Shown one piece after another: positions 26,187 to 35,753 of a stretch of 64,000 nt of DNA; position 1 is the stretch's first letter; each line of letters opens with the position of its first letter. Source of the stretch: Gemmatimonas aurantiaca T-27. GTDB lineage: Bacteria > Gemmatimonadota > Gemmatimonadetes > Gemmatimonadales > Gemmatimonadaceae. Location of the stretch: assembly GCF_000010305.1 (NCBI RefSeq), contig NC_012489.1:558001-622000 (forward strand), read 5' to 3'. Below the pieces are notes generated by a model that had not been told where the DNA came from, did not search any database, and saw only the letters and a list, made by a program, of their open reading frames with translations. A program made the position numbers and the translations under genes.

Positions 26187-26812
26187 CCCGAGGCCACGAA
26201 CGACGCGGCGATGGCGGAGGTGGAAAACCCTCTGCGGGCAAGCCAAAAGCTGGGCGGCCCAAGGCTGGTGGAGCCAAAGCCACCGGTGCCAAATCGGGCG
26301 GCCGAAAGGGCGGCAAGCCGTCGTCAGACAGTGCCAGAAGTGGCAAGCCCAAACCCGCAGGCGCTGGGCGCGGCGGGGCCGCCGATCGTCGATCCTCCGA
26401 CCGTCGATCCGCTGCGGCGCGGGATACACGCGATGCGCGACCGGACGCCACGCGAGGTGTCGCGCGCGAGGTCACGCCGATCAAACCCTCCGGTCCATTT
26501 GTGGAGCTCTCCCGCATCGTGCATGCACCGGCCAGTGCGGTGTTTCGCATGGTGAACGATCCCACGAAGCGGGACTGGGCACCGGAACGCCTCTATCGTA
26601 TCACGAGTGCGCTGCCACCGCGGTTTGCGCGATTGGCGTTTCCCGATGGGTCGCAGGCAGCCATCGCCATCGTACGTCAGGGCAACACTCGCACGGCGGT
26701 CAGCGTGGAGCACACCATGTTGCCGGAGTCGGTCGACGCGGACGTGTTGCGTCGGCGGTGGAATGATGCCCTGGCTGCGCTGAGTGAGGCGTTGGACAGC
26801 GACTGGGGCTAG
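26183..26812 (+). CDS. basic low-complexity N-terminus fused to a START-like (SRPBCC) domain
   Basis: 209 residues, starting with an ATGA overlap on ctaG. Residues about 1-95 are Gly/Lys/Arg/Ala/Ser-rich (GKPKAGRPKAGGAKATGAKS), resembling histone H1-like tails. Residues about 105-209 (FVELSRIVHAPASAVFRMVNDPTKRDWAPE) look like an SRPBCC/AHSA1-type domain: an opening beta-strand, a helix and conserved WAPERLYRI. The tail could bind nucleic acid or acidic partners. The function is unknown; coupling to ctaG may be incidental. Confidence 0.7.
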   Translation: MTRGHERRGDGGGGKPSAGKPKAGRPKAGGAKATGAKSGGRKGGKPSSDSARSGKPKPAGAGRGGAADRRSSDRRSAAARDTRDARPDATRGVAREVTPIKPSGPFVELSRIVHAPASAVFRMVNDPTKRDWAPERLYRITSALPPRFARLAFPDGSQAAIAIVRQGNTRTAVSVEHTMLPESVDADVLRRRWNDALAALSEALDSDWG

Positions 26813-26864
26813 AGGTTCATCCGCTCGCCGAGTAGGGCGACGGTGAAGATGGTAGAGACAAAAG

Positions 26865-26902
26865 GAAAGCCTCCGGAAACCGTTAGCGGTCCGGAGGCTT
26901 TC
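26865..26902. terminator. bidirectional rho-independent terminator between convergent genes
   Basis: A perfect 13-bp stem, GAAAGCCTCCGGA at 26865-26877 and its complement at 26890-26902, encloses a 12-base loop. It lies between the stop at 26812 (+) and the stop at 26931 (-). A-rich and T-containing flanks occur on both sides. Confidence 0.85.
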
Positions 26903-26930
26903 TCTACCCGCTACACTCTGCATCCCGTGT

Positions 26931-27422
26931 CTATTCGGGAGCACCAGCCAAAGCCGCATTCACGCGGCGTGGAAGGGCTGGGTGCATGCGCCACATATAG
27001 GCGCCCATCGCGGCGGCCGCGATCAGATTGGCAACGAAGACCTGAGCCCACGTGAGTTCACCGAACCCACGGGCCAACACCGTCGTCCAGCCGATCCAAC
27101 CCACTTCGAAGGCGACGAACAGGCCTGCGAAACCGATGAACGCTGATGGCACACGTTCGGCGGAGTTCACGACCCACGAGAACACCACGCCGACAACGCA
27201 GAACACGATGAAGTGAAACAGCGTGTATCCGAGAAACGCACCAGCGCGACTGGGCTGGGCTCCATCGAGGAACAACGATGCAATCGCGTTGCCCAGCATC
27301 ACCGGCGTGCCGAGCAAGTCTCCTCGCGTGGCATCAAGGATGGCGAACCAGACCGCGATGGCGGTGGCGCCGATGAGTCCAACGGAAATACCCTCACGGG
27401 CGACGGCATTATTGGCTGACAT
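26931..27422 (-). CDS. small multi-pass membrane protein of unknown function
   Basis: 163 residues from ATG 27422. The frame is open to 27524, but the extra part is Arg/Gly-rich and unlike the rest. Four hydrophobic helices are visible: GLIGATAIAVWFAILDA, FLGYTLFHFIVFCVVGVVFSWVV, FIGFAGLFVAFEVGWIGWTTVL and VFVANLIAAAAMGAYMW. No family was recognised with confidence. It stands alone, between a terminator and a divergent lipoprotein gene. Confidence 0.7.
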   Translation of the reverse strand: MSANNAVAREGISVGLIGATAIAVWFAILDATRGDLLGTPVMLGNAIASLFLDGAQPSRAGAFLGYTLFHFIVFCVVGVVFSWVVNSAERVPSAFIGFAGLFVAFEVGWIGWTTVLARGFGELTWAQVFVANLIAAAAMGAYMWRMHPALPRRVNAALAGAPE

Positions 27423-27644
27423 CCGATGCCTTCCTCCACGTTTGCGGTGACCATCGGGTTTGCCCCTCGACAAACCCGGATGTTGCAACCACACTGCGTT
27501 TGACAGCGACGCTGGTGGCGTCACCCTCTAGGCTCTACCACCGGCCGCTGCCCTGCGTTCCCGTTCAACCTTTCCGTCGTGCCGCGTGTCGGAGTGTCAA
27601 CACGATGGACTTCGCGAGAGTATCACCCGATCCCGCCGCCCGCC
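27423..27644. other. divergent intergenic region
   Basis: 222 bases between the start of the minus-strand membrane protein and the start of the plus-strand lipoprotein. It presumably holds both promoters. No repeat, operator palindrome or RNA element was recognised. Confidence 0.4.
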
Positions 27645-28244
27645 ATGCCATACTCCGCACGCTTCACCATCCGTCATGCGGTAGCCATCACAACGCCGCT
27701 CGTGTCAGCCCTTGCGGCCTGTGGTGGCGGCACGTCGGACAAGGCAAAAGCGGGGGCTGACACGGTCGCAACCGGCCCCATCTGTACGAGTCGCGATACC
27801 ACCGCGGTCGGTGTCGCGGTGCGGGAGTTCATCACCTATGCCCGTCCTACGCCGCAGCGCTTCCTGAGCGCCGCCGGAACCGATTCGGCATTGCCGGACG
27901 ACGGGTTCAAGGTGCTGCAGGACAAAGGACCGACGTACTTCTACACGAGCGATCCAAAGGGACAGGCGCAGGTCCGCGAGAAGTTGGAGTACTCAGGGCC
28001 CTACGCGTCCATGCTGGTGGTGTATCGTGGCAAGACCGAAGCCGACAACGGCAACACGGTGACCGTGACCCTTGGCGGTCACTACGTCGGTGGAGAACAC
28101 GACGGAAAGGTGGCCGACAATCGCACGATGGTGGTGCGCTGTGATACAACCGGGTGGAGGCTTGCGTCTCCATCGGCGGCACCGACCGCGGCGGATAGCG
28201 CGGCCGCAGGCACTCCCACCGGTACGGTGGCGCCCAAGCCGTGA
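27645..28244 (+). CDS. small lipoprotein of unknown function
   Basis: 199 residues from ATG 27645. A signal peptide with lipobox ALAAC gives Cys26. The mature part has one compact region (residues about 45-160) with VAVREFITYARPTPQRFLSA and an Ala/Thr/Pro-rich tail. No family was recognised. Its stop overlaps the GTG start of the acyltransferase gene (GTGA), so the two are co-translated. Confidence 0.75.
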   Translation: MPYSARFTIRHAVAITTPLVSALAACGGGTSDKAKAGADTVATGPICTSRDTTAVGVAVREFITYARPTPQRFLSAAGTDSALPDDGFKVLQDKGPTYFYTSDPKGQAQVREKLEYSGPYASMLVVYRGKTEADNGNTVTVTLGGHYVGGEHDGKVADNRTMVVRCDTTGWRLASPSAAPTAADSAAAGTPTGTVAPKP

Positions 28245-29446
28245 CGTCACCAACGGGCAGCTTCAAGGCGGAGCGACTGCTGTCGCTTGATGTCTTTCGC
28301 GGTATGACCGTGGCCGGCATGCTGCTCGTGAACAATCCCGGAACCTGGTCTGCCATCTATCCACCGTTGCAACATGCGCCATGGCACGGGTGGACGCCGA
28401 CGGATCTGATCTTCCCCTTCTTCCTGTTCATCGTAGGAATCACCACCGAACTGTCGCTGCGGGCACGTCGCGCGCGTGGTGATGATGAACAGGCAATCCT
28501 GCGGCAGATCCTCAAGCGCGGTGCGCTGATCTTTCTCTTTGGACTGCTGCTGGCCGGCTTCCCGTTTTTCACCTGGCCGCCCGGATTGCCTGGTGCGTCG
28601 TTTGGCGAGCGGGTCATCGATCGTTTCGAACACTGGCGCATCATGGGCGTACTGCAACGCATCGGTGTGGCCTATCTGTGCGGCGCGCTGCTCACCTGGC
28701 GCACCACCGTGCGGCAGCAGGGTGTCATTCTCGCCGCGCTGCTGTTCGGTTACTGGGCTCTCATGACGCTCGTGCCGGTACCCGATACGGGCGTCGCGGG
28801 ACGTTTTGTGCTCGACAAGCCCGATCAGCTACTCAGCGCATGGCTCGATCGCACGGTGCTTGGCGTGAATCACCTGTGGAGTGGCGCCAAAACGTGGGAC
28901 CCGGAAGGATTGCTGAGCACCATTCCGGCCATTGGGACGATGATCTGCGGCACCTTTGCCGGTCGATGGATCGCTCGGCAGGAACTCACGTTGCACGAGC
29001 GCTTGGTGGCCTTGTTCGCCGTGGGCGCGCTGGCGATGATGGTGGGGTTGATGTGGCATTGGGTTTTCCCCATCAACAAGAGCATCTGGACCAGCTCCTA
29101 TGTGGTCTTCACCGCAGGGACGGGCGCGGTGACACTGGCCACCTGCATGTGGCTCATCGATGGGATCGGGTTGCGACGCTGGACCTTTCCGTTCGTCGTG
29201 TATGGTACCAACCCGATGTTGGCGTTCCTTGGCTCCGGCCTGATGGCGCGGTGCATCTCCTCCCTGTGGACCTGGGAGACAGGGGACGGATCACGGATCT
29301 CGGCGCAGGGATTCGTGTTCAAGACTGTGTACGCGTCATGGCTCCCGCTGCGGGAGGCATCGTTCGCGTATGCCGTTTCCTTTGTGGCGCTCTGGTTCCT
29401 CATTCTCTGGGCCGCATGGAAGCGTGGTTTCGTTCTCAAGGTGTGA
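28241..29446 (+). CDS. DUF5009 / heparan-alpha-glucosaminide acetyltransferase-like membrane protein
   Basis: 401 residues with about ten membrane helices. It begins with RLLSLDVFRGMTVAGMLLVNNPG, then HGWTPTDLIFPFFLFIVGIT, the hallmark of the HGSNAT/DUF5009 (YeiB-like) acyltransferase family. The Asp of LDVFRG and the conserved His early in the chain are present. Relatives acetylate terminal amino sugars using cytoplasmic acetyl-CoA. The GTG start overlaps the lipoprotein stop. The neighbouring PBP4-type enzyme makes a cell-wall or amino-sugar context plausible but does not prove the substrate. Confidence 0.85.
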   Translation: MTSPTGSFKAERLLSLDVFRGMTVAGMLLVNNPGTWSAIYPPLQHAPWHGWTPTDLIFPFFLFIVGITTELSLRARRARGDDEQAILRQILKRGALIFLFGLLLAGFPFFTWPPGLPGASFGERVIDRFEHWRIMGVLQRIGVAYLCGALLTWRTTVRQQGVILAALLFGYWALMTLVPVPDTGVAGRFVLDKPDQLLSAWLDRTVLGVNHLWSGAKTWDPEGLLSTIPAIGTMICGTFAGRWIARQELTLHERLVALFAVGALAMMVGLMWHWVFPINKSIWTSSYVVFTAGTGAVTLATCMWLIDGIGLRRWTFPFVVYGTNPMLAFLGSGLMARCISSLWTWETGDGSRISAQGFVFKTVYASWLPLREASFAYAVSFVALWFLILWAAWKRGFVLKV

Positions 29447-29450
29447 TGTC

Positions 29451-31088
29451 ATGATGGCACGAAGCTTCCGGTCCCCGCGTTGGGTGTCCGCGCTGGTGAT
29501 CGGATCGTTGCTCGGTGCGCCTCTCACGGAGGGGCACGCAGCGCCGTCCGCGGGTGCTCTGTCCTCGCGATTGCTCGTACAGAGCACCCGCACTCAGGCC
29601 AAGAAACGCACGACGACCACCAAAAAACGTCCGGCTCGCGCCACCACGGCCACGAAACGTCGCGCGACCAAGGCGCCCATTGTGCCGGTGCTGCGCTACA
29701 CCACGCCGCGTGGCACCGAAGCGCTGACCAGCGATCTGTCCACGCTGCTTGGCAGCCGCACCCGCAATGGCGATTGGGGCGCGATCGTGGTGAGCATCTC
29801 GCGTGGCGATACGCTGTTTGCGCGCGGCGCCGATGCGCCGATGGTGCCGGCCAGCACGATGAAGCTGTTCACATCGGCCATCGCTTTCGAGAAGCTGGGG
29901 CCTGAACACACGTTCAGCACGGATGTGCTGCGTGATGGCACCGTGGATGCCAACGGCGTGCTGTCGGGCGACCTGGTGCTGCGTGGTGATGGCGATCCGT
30001 CGCTGTCGCCGCGGTTCGTGCGGGGTGGTCCCGACGCGTCGATGAATCTGCTGGCGCAGTTCACCGCCGGTACGGGCATCAAACGGGTGACCGGCGACAT
30101 CATCGCCGATGCATCAGCGTTCGAGTCACGCCGCATTCCCGAGGGATGGCTGAGTCGGTATGCAGGAGCCGGGTATGCGGCCCCGTTTTCGGCGCTGTCG
30201 CTCAACGAGAACATTGTCATCGTAGGGGTCACGCCCGGTGGGTCCGGTGACGGCGCGAAGGTGTTTCTGGAGCCTGCCACTCAGGCGCTGACCATCACCA
30301 ACACCGTGCGCACCGTGGCCGGTGGCGGATCCCGCATCACGGCGCGCCGTGTGGGCGATGATCGGGTGGTGGTGTCGGGCACCATCGGCGCGCGTGCAGG
30401 CACGGTGCGGTATCAGCTCGTGGTTGGTGATCCGTCCACCTTCACCGCCGGTGCATTCCGCGCCGCGCTCGAGGCACAGGGCGTGAAGGTGGATGGGGCC
30501 ACCAAGGCTGGACGCACGTCGTCAACCGCTACCGTGGTCACCAGTCTGCCGTCACCCCCACTGGCTCGGCTCGTGTCGGTGATGAATCGCGAGAGCATCA
30601 ACCTTTACGCCGAGATGTTGTATCGCAACGCGGCGCGTGGAGCGGACAAGACGACCGTTGGATCGGCCGAGACGGCGGCGACGGTGCTGAAGGACTTCAT
30701 GGTGCGCCAGGTCGGTGCCGCGCCCGATGCCGTGACCGCGACGGATGGCAGCGGTTTGTCGGTGCTCGATCGGGTGACACCGCGTTCGCTGGTGCAGCTA
30801 CTCGATCATGCGCATCACGCCCAGTGGGGCAGCGCCTTCCACGCGTCGTTGCCAGTGGCCGGTGAGTCCGAGCTGCTGCGCAACCGCATGCGCGCCACAC
30901 CGGCGCAGGGGAACCTGCATGCCAAGACGGGCACGACGAATGATGTGATCGGTCTGTCGGGCTACGTGACCGCCGAGAACGGCGAGATTCTGGCATTTGC
31001 GTTTTTGTACAACGGCAAGGATCGCTGGCATGCCCGCGAGACGATCGACGCGATGGGACCAACCATGGCGGCGTTTTCGCGGGACTAG
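29451..31088 (+). CDS. dacB: D-alanyl-D-alanine carboxypeptidase/endopeptidase (PBP4 family)
   Basis: About 546 residues from ATG 29451, 4 bases after the acyltransferase stop. A signal peptide (ends near EGHAAP) is followed by an unusual Lys/Thr/Arg-rich linker at residues about 48-75 (KKRTTTTKKRPARATTATKR). The penicillin-binding domain has SxxK as STMK (Ser135), SxN as SIN (MNRESINLYAEM) and the KTG triad (AKTGTTND). It trims peptidoglycan stem peptides or cleaves cross-links. The basic linker may dock the enzyme on anionic envelope polymers (inference). Confidence 0.93.
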   Translation: MMARSFRSPRWVSALVIGSLLGAPLTEGHAAPSAGALSSRLLVQSTRTQAKKRTTTTKKRPARATTATKRRATKAPIVPVLRYTTPRGTEALTSDLSTLLGSRTRNGDWGAIVVSISRGDTLFARGADAPMVPASTMKLFTSAIAFEKLGPEHTFSTDVLRDGTVDANGVLSGDLVLRGDGDPSLSPRFVRGGPDASMNLLAQFTAGTGIKRVTGDIIADASAFESRRIPEGWLSRYAGAGYAAPFSALSLNENIVIVGVTPGGSGDGAKVFLEPATQALTITNTVRTVAGGGSRITARRVGDDRVVVSGTIGARAGTVRYQLVVGDPSTFTAGAFRAALEAQGVKVDGATKAGRTSSTATVVTSLPSPPLARLVSVMNRESINLYAEMLYRNAARGADKTTVGSAETAATVLKDFMVRQVGAAPDAVTATDGSGLSVLDRVTPRSLVQLLDHAHHAQWGSAFHASLPVAGESELLRNRMRATPAQGNLHAKTGTTNDVIGLSGYVTAENGEILAFAFLYNGKDRWHARETIDAMGPTMAAFSRD

Positions 31089-31121
31089 CGCCGGGGCCGG
31101 ACCTTTCATTGGGATGTAGAA

Positions 31122-31370
31122 ACGGGAGCTGGAACCACGGAAGCTGGTGGAACGGGAGCTGGTCCTACGGAAGCTGGACGAACGGGAGCTGGACGGACGG
31201 GGAAAAACGGGAGCCGGACCACGAAACCGACACTGCGGTCGTTGGTCCGGCTCCCGTTTTTCCCCGTCCGTCCAGCTCCCGTCTTCACAGCTCCCGTGGG
31301 TCCAGCTCCCGTCCCACCAGCTTCCGTAGGACCAGCTTCCGTCGTCCCAGCCCCCGCAGTTCCAGCCCCC
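31122..31370. repeat. array of 15-bp ACGGRAGCTGG units converging on a 40-bp perfect inverted repeat
   Basis: From 31122 the 15-base unit ACGGRAGCTGGNNNN repeats five times in the plus direction, then a 10-base ACGGGGAAAA insert, then one more unit. After a 21-base loop (31222-31242) the same motif runs inverted (CCAGCTYCCGT) for about seven units, with the matching TTTTCCCCGT insert. The central arms 31182-31221 and 31243-31282 are perfectly complementary over 40 bp. The array fills the gap between convergent dacB and the Big2 lipoprotein gene. A second array with the same plan lies at 58364-58630. Confidence 0.9.
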
Positions 31371-34300
31371 TTACCGCCCCTTCTTTCCCCGCTCCTTCCC
31401 GCTCTTCAACGGCCCCTTCGCGGTCCGTGCCCCTACCGCCGGGTTCAGTGAACCCACCACTGCTCCCGCACGGGCCGCCGCGATGAGCGAGCCGCTACCG
31501 GTTCCCGCCACCACGGTGCTGTTGTAACCCACCGCAAAAGCGCCGGTCGCGCCACTCGCCGGCCCGGTCACGGCCCACAGCAAATCCGTCGATCCCGTGC
31601 TCATGTTGCTCCACGACGTGCCGTTGTAGCGCAGGATCGTGCCGGCCTCACCGGTCGCATAGAGATCCGTGGCGCGAAGGCCCCACACACTGGTGAGCAC
31701 GCGCGTCGTGCCGGTGTTCATGCTGTTCCAGCCGGCCCCGGTCGACGTGAATGCCAGACCGCTCGTGCCACCCGCGCTGGCACCCACCGCGAGCACATTC
31801 GACGCGTTCTCCGCCCAGATCCCGGCGATCGTACCGGACGTCGGGGCATTCATCGCCGACCAACTGGTGCCGTTGAAGCGCAGGACCACACCCGCTTCAC
31901 CCGAGACGTACACATCGGAGGCGGACGACCCGAAGACCGACCACAGTGAGCCCGAAATGGAGGCCACCACGTTCCAGGTCGATCCATTGAAGCGCACCAC
32001 CTGACCGGCCGACGTCACCGCGTACACATTGCTCGCGCTCGTGCCCCAGAGGCCGTAGACCGCACCGCTGCCCGGGAACGCCATCGTCGTCCAGTTGCTG
32101 CCATTCCAGCGCAGCATCGTGCCCTGATCGCCAGCCGCAAAAGCTTCACTGGCGCTGCTGCCCCACACCGTGTTCAGCGTGCTGGTGGTCGGAGTCGATT
32201 GACGGCTCCAGGCACTGCCATTCCAGCGATAGATGGAGCCGAACTCGCCCACGGCCCACGCGTTGTTCGCACTCGTCGTCCACACGTCGATCAGATCCGG
32301 GGACGCATTGAGCGTCTCCCAGGAGGAGCCCGGTGTGCGCATGACGAGACCGCGTTGTCCACCGGCGACCAGGTTGCCGGCGCCGTCCAGGGCGACCGCA
32401 AACAGGCGCGGCGCATACGGCGTGGACATCGGCGTGACCGAAGAACCGTTCAACTGCAACAGTCCGTCATCGGTCGCGAGGTACATCCGTCCGCCGTTGG
32501 CACTGCTGCCCACGATGCCGAAGAGATCACCCGTCGCCGAGCCGGCCGCGACACGAGTCCACTGCGTGCCATCGAAGCGCAGAATGGTGCCGAAGGTGCC
32601 GACGGCCGCCACATTCGAGGTGGACGTACCGGACACCGACATCAACACCTCGGAAGAACCTGATGGCAGTTTGGTCCAGGCAGAACCGTTGTAGCGCAGA
32701 ATCTCGCCACCGGTGCCCACCGCGAAGGCAGTACCACCGGTGGACCACACGCCAGACAACGCCTCCGACGAACCGGTGCTGGTCGCGCTCCAGCTCGAGC
32801 CGTTGAACCGCAGCGCCGTGCCATTGGCACCCACCGCGAAGCCCAGCGACGCGCTCTCGAGGAAGACACCATACAACGTCTGCGCCGTGCCGCTGCTCAT
32901 CGTGCTCCATGAACTGCCATTGAAGCGCGCGATGACACCATTGGTGCCCACGGCAACGACATTGCTGGCGCTGCTGCCACTCACGGACACGAAGCGGGTG
33001 CCGTAGCTCGATCCACTCGCCGACAGTGTCCAGGTCGAGCCATTGTAGCGGTAGATGTTGCCGATGGAGTTGACGGCAAAGATCGACGACGCATCGGGCG
33101 CATCCAGCGCCACCACATCTTCATGCAGCGCCCCGCCGAGACGGCTGCTGGTCCAACTGTTCACCAGTTGCGTTGGTGCCTGCGGTGTGGCCGTGACCGT
33201 GATGGCCGACGTCGCCTGCTTGGACGTGTCGATGGCCGACGCCACCGTGATCACCGCACTGCCGAGGCCCGTTCCCGTCACCAGGCCCGCGAAGTTCACG
33301 CTGGCCACGGCGGGATTGCTGCTGCGATAGATCACGGCCTGCGACAGCGAACCTTGCGCCACCACCGAAGGAGTGAGCTGCACCGTCTGACTGGCGGCGA
33401 TGGTTGCCGACGCCGGTGTGACACTCACCGACTGCACCTGCGGCACCACCGTAATGGTGGCCGATGCGGACCGTGTCGTGTCGGATACTGATGTCGCCGT
33501 CACCAGCGTGGTGCCAAAGCCCGCTGCCGTCACCACACCACCGGCGGTCACGGTAGCGATCGACGTGTTGGCGGACTGCCAGGTGACACCCTGGCCGGGG
33601 CCTGTTTCGCCCGTGATACTGGCGACAATGGTTTGCTGCTGGCCGAGCGAGAGTGCCACGGTGGCCGGCGCCACACTGACCACGGACGCCGCGCGCACCG
33701 TGACGGTGGCGGTCGCGCGCTTGGTGGTGTCACCAGCGGCCAGGACGGTGATCGTGGCATTGCCCGCTGCCACGCCGGTGGCCGTGCCATTGGCGGCAAC
33801 GGCTACGACCGACGGATTGCTGGTGCGCCAGATCAATCCGGTCGGCGCGCCGGGATCACCCGTCACGGTGCCAGAGAAGGTGCGGGCCTCACCGGGCGCC
33901 AGGATGATCGTCGTCGGCGAAATCGCGATGCTGTGTACCACCGACACCACCTGCACGGCAATTGACGCGCTGCGGGAGGTATCCGCTACCGACACGGCGG
34001 TGATGGTGGTCGATCCAAAGGTGACGGCACTGATGAGACCCGTCGCGGACACCGTGGCAATGCGCGGATCTTCGGAGCGCCATGTCACGGTCCGGTTCAC
34101 ACCGGCATCCGCCTGCACCGACGCCGACGCCTGTCGGGTCTGTCCCACTTCCAGCGACACATTCGTCGGCGACACCGTGACCACCGGTGCATACCGCACC
34201 GTGATGAGCGCGGTCGCACGGCGGGTTGAATCAGCAGCGGACAACGCGGTGATGATGGCCGTACCAACGGCATTGGCGGTGACCATGCCCTCGTCACTCA

Positions 34301-35609
34301 CGCTGGCCACCGAGGCGTTGCTCGTGCGCCAGATGATGGCCTGTGAGGCACCCGGATCGGCCGAGAGTGTGGCCTGAAGCGGACGGCTGTCGGCCAGGAA
34401 CATCGACAACGCCGTGGGTGACAGATCGAGGTCCCGCACGATCGGCACCACGGAAATCGTGGCCGAGCCGCGGCGCGTGGTGTCGGCCAATGACACGGCT
34501 GTGATCGTCGTGCTGCCCTGCGAGACACCCGTGACCATGCCACTCTGTGAAATCATCGCGACGGCCGGATCGCTCGAACGCCACGTCACTGTGGTGCTCA
34601 TGCCGGCTTCGATGGTGACCTGTGCGGCAAGGGTGCGTGTCTCACCGGCGCCCAGCGACACTGAAGCGGGGGAGACCACCACCACACGGGCCGGACGCAC
34701 GTCGAGACGAACCGAGTCCTGCAAGCGAGGATCGGCAGCCGCGGTCAGGCGCAGCGTCGTGGTCCCCACACCAAGCGCCGTCACGACGCCTGATGCGGAA
34801 ATGGAGGCCACCGACGGCTGGCTGCTGCTCCACTGCACATCGCGTGACTGCGTGCTGTCGACATCGATGATGGCGTTCAGTGATACATCGTCGCCGATCC
34901 ACAACGTGGTGGGCGCGGCGTTGATGCGCACATGGCGCGCCGGCGTCACGGTCAGCAGTGCGGCGGCTGTCACACGGGAGTCGGCAATCGCGGTCACGCG
35001 CACCACGGCGGTGCCTGGGCTGATGCCGGTGGCCACGCCACTCGAAGACACCGTCAGCACACCGGGGTTTTCACTGGACCATCGCACGGCAGCCACCGCA
35101 CCCTGATCGGCGTCGAGGGTGGCGACGAATGAGAGTTGATCGCCGGCGCGCAGCGTGCCGGTGGCGGGTGTCAGCGACAGATCCCGCACCGCGAGCACAT
35201 GAATGGCGATGTCCTGCACAAAAGCGCCGATCTGCGCGCGCACCGTGGTGCGGCCAGGCGCGCGTGCCGTCACGACGGCGGTCGTACCGCTACCTGCCAC
35301 ATCGGCCACGGTGATGTCGGCACTCGACCAACTCACGGACGTACCGGCGATCGCACCGCCGGATGCATTGCGCACCGTGGCGTTGATCTGCTCGGACGAA
35401 CCGATCGCGGCCAGACTCACCGACGATGTGGAGAGTTGCAGACTGGCTGGTGTGTTGCCGCCACCCCCACCACCGGTACTCGGTCCGGTGGTGGTATCTG
35501 CACCACCGGAACAGGCCGCGAAGAACCCTGTGGCGAGCATCAGGAACGTGGCAGCAGCCGTACGAGCGGCGCACGACGTCGAATTGTCCAACGAAATAAG
35601 ACCAGTCAT
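31371..35609 (-). CDS. giant lipoprotein: nine Big2 Ig-like domains plus repeat beta-propeller
   Basis: About 1412 residues from ATG 35609; the signal peptide ends in FAAC (Cys33) and a Gly-rich linker follows. Nine bacterial Ig-like (Big2) repeats of about 85 residues follow, each opening like SLTPATGTLRAGD or VSPTNVSLEVGQ and ending like GTTTIT. From about residue 815 to the end run some fourteen propeller-type repeats of about 40 residues (AVGTNGVIARFNGSSW, AVGEFGSIYRWNGSAW). The protein ends in a basic tail (KSGKERGKKGR). It is probably surface-exposed and adhesive or carbohydrate-binding. It is paralogous to the next gene, with the same repeat order in the propeller. Confidence 0.85.
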   Translation of the reverse strand: MTGLISLDNSTSCAARTAAATFLMLATGFFAACSGGADTTTGPSTGGGGGGNTPASLQLSTSSVSLAAIGSSEQINATVRNASGGAIAGTSVSWSSADITVADVAGSGTTAVVTARAPGRTTVRAQIGAFVQDIAIHVLAVRDLSLTPATGTLRAGDQLSFVATLDADQGAVAAVRWSSENPGVLTVSSSGVATGISPGTAVVRVTAIADSRVTAAALLTVTPARHVRINAAPTTLWIGDDVSLNAIIDVDSTQSRDVQWSSSQPSVASISASGVVTALGVGTTTLRLTAAADPRLQDSVRLDVRPARVVVVSPASVSLGAGETRTLAAQVTIEAGMSTTVTWRSSDPAVAMISQSGMVTGVSQGSTTITAVSLADTTRRGSATISVVPIVRDLDLSPTALSMFLADSRPLQATLSADPGASQAIIWRTSNASVASVSDEGMVTANAVGTAIITALSAADSTRRATALITVRYAPVVTVSPTNVSLEVGQTRQASASVQADAGVNRTVTWRSEDPRIATVSATGLISAVTFGSTTITAVSVADTSRSASIAVQVVSVVHSIAISPTTIILAPGEARTFSGTVTGDPGAPTGLIWRTSNPSVVAVAANGTATGVAAGNATITVLAAGDTTKRATATVTVRAASVVSVAPATVALSLGQQQTIVASITGETGPGQGVTWQSANTSIATVTAGGVVTAAGFGTTLVTATSVSDTTRSASATITVVPQVQSVSVTPASATIAASQTVQLTPSVVAQGSLSQAVIYRSSNPAVASVNFAGLVTGTGLGSAVITVASAIDTSKQATSAITVTATPQAPTQLVNSWTSSRLGGALHEDVVALDAPDASSIFAVNSIGNIYRYNGSTWTLSASGSSYGTRFVSVSGSSASNVVAVGTNGVIARFNGSSWSTMSSGTAQTLYGVFLESASLGFAVGANGTALRFNGSSWSATSTGSSEALSGVWSTGGTAFAVGTGGEILRYNGSAWTKLPSGSSEVLMSVSGTSTSNVAAVGTFGTILRFDGTQWTRVAAGSATGDLFGIVGSSANGGRMYLATDDGLLQLNGSSVTPMSTPYAPRLFAVALDGAGNLVAGGQRGLVMRTPGSSWETLNASPDLIDVWTTSANNAWAVGEFGSIYRWNGSAWSRQSTPTTSTLNTVWGSSASEAFAAGDQGTMLRWNGSNWTTMAFPGSGAVYGLWGTSASNVYAVTSAGQVVRFNGSTWNVVASISGSLWSVFGSSASDVYVSGEAGVVLRFNGTSWSAMNAPTSGTIAGIWAENASNVLAVGASAGGTSGLAFTSTGAGWNSMNTGTTRVLTSVWGLRATDLYATGEAGTILRYNGTSWSNMSTGSTDLLWAVTGPASGATGAFAVGYNSTVVAGTGSGSLIAAARAGAVVGSLNPAVGARTAKGPLKSGKERGKKGR

Positions 35610-35753
35610 GGCATGCGAGGAATCCAAGGAACACGTGAAAGACGGTTCGATCCTTGGACGACTCACGCACGCCGGCGGCACGATTGGCACAATGTGTTTC
35701 GTTGTTCCGTCACACCCTCGGAACACGTGTCACATTTCACGCAATCGCCAATG

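Noticed and set aside
24765-26429. Minus-strand open frame (554 codons) across ctaF and ctaG
   Set aside because: Covers two recognised plus-strand genes and reads as Arg/His low-complexity sequence.
31122-31370. CRISPR array interpretation of the 15-bp repeats
   Set aside because: Units are contiguous with no spacers, switch orientation, and no cas genes are present.
33400-34377. Plus-strand frame (325 codons) opposite the Big2 region
   Set aside because: Val/Ala/Thr-rich shadow of the periodic Big2 repeats on the other strand.
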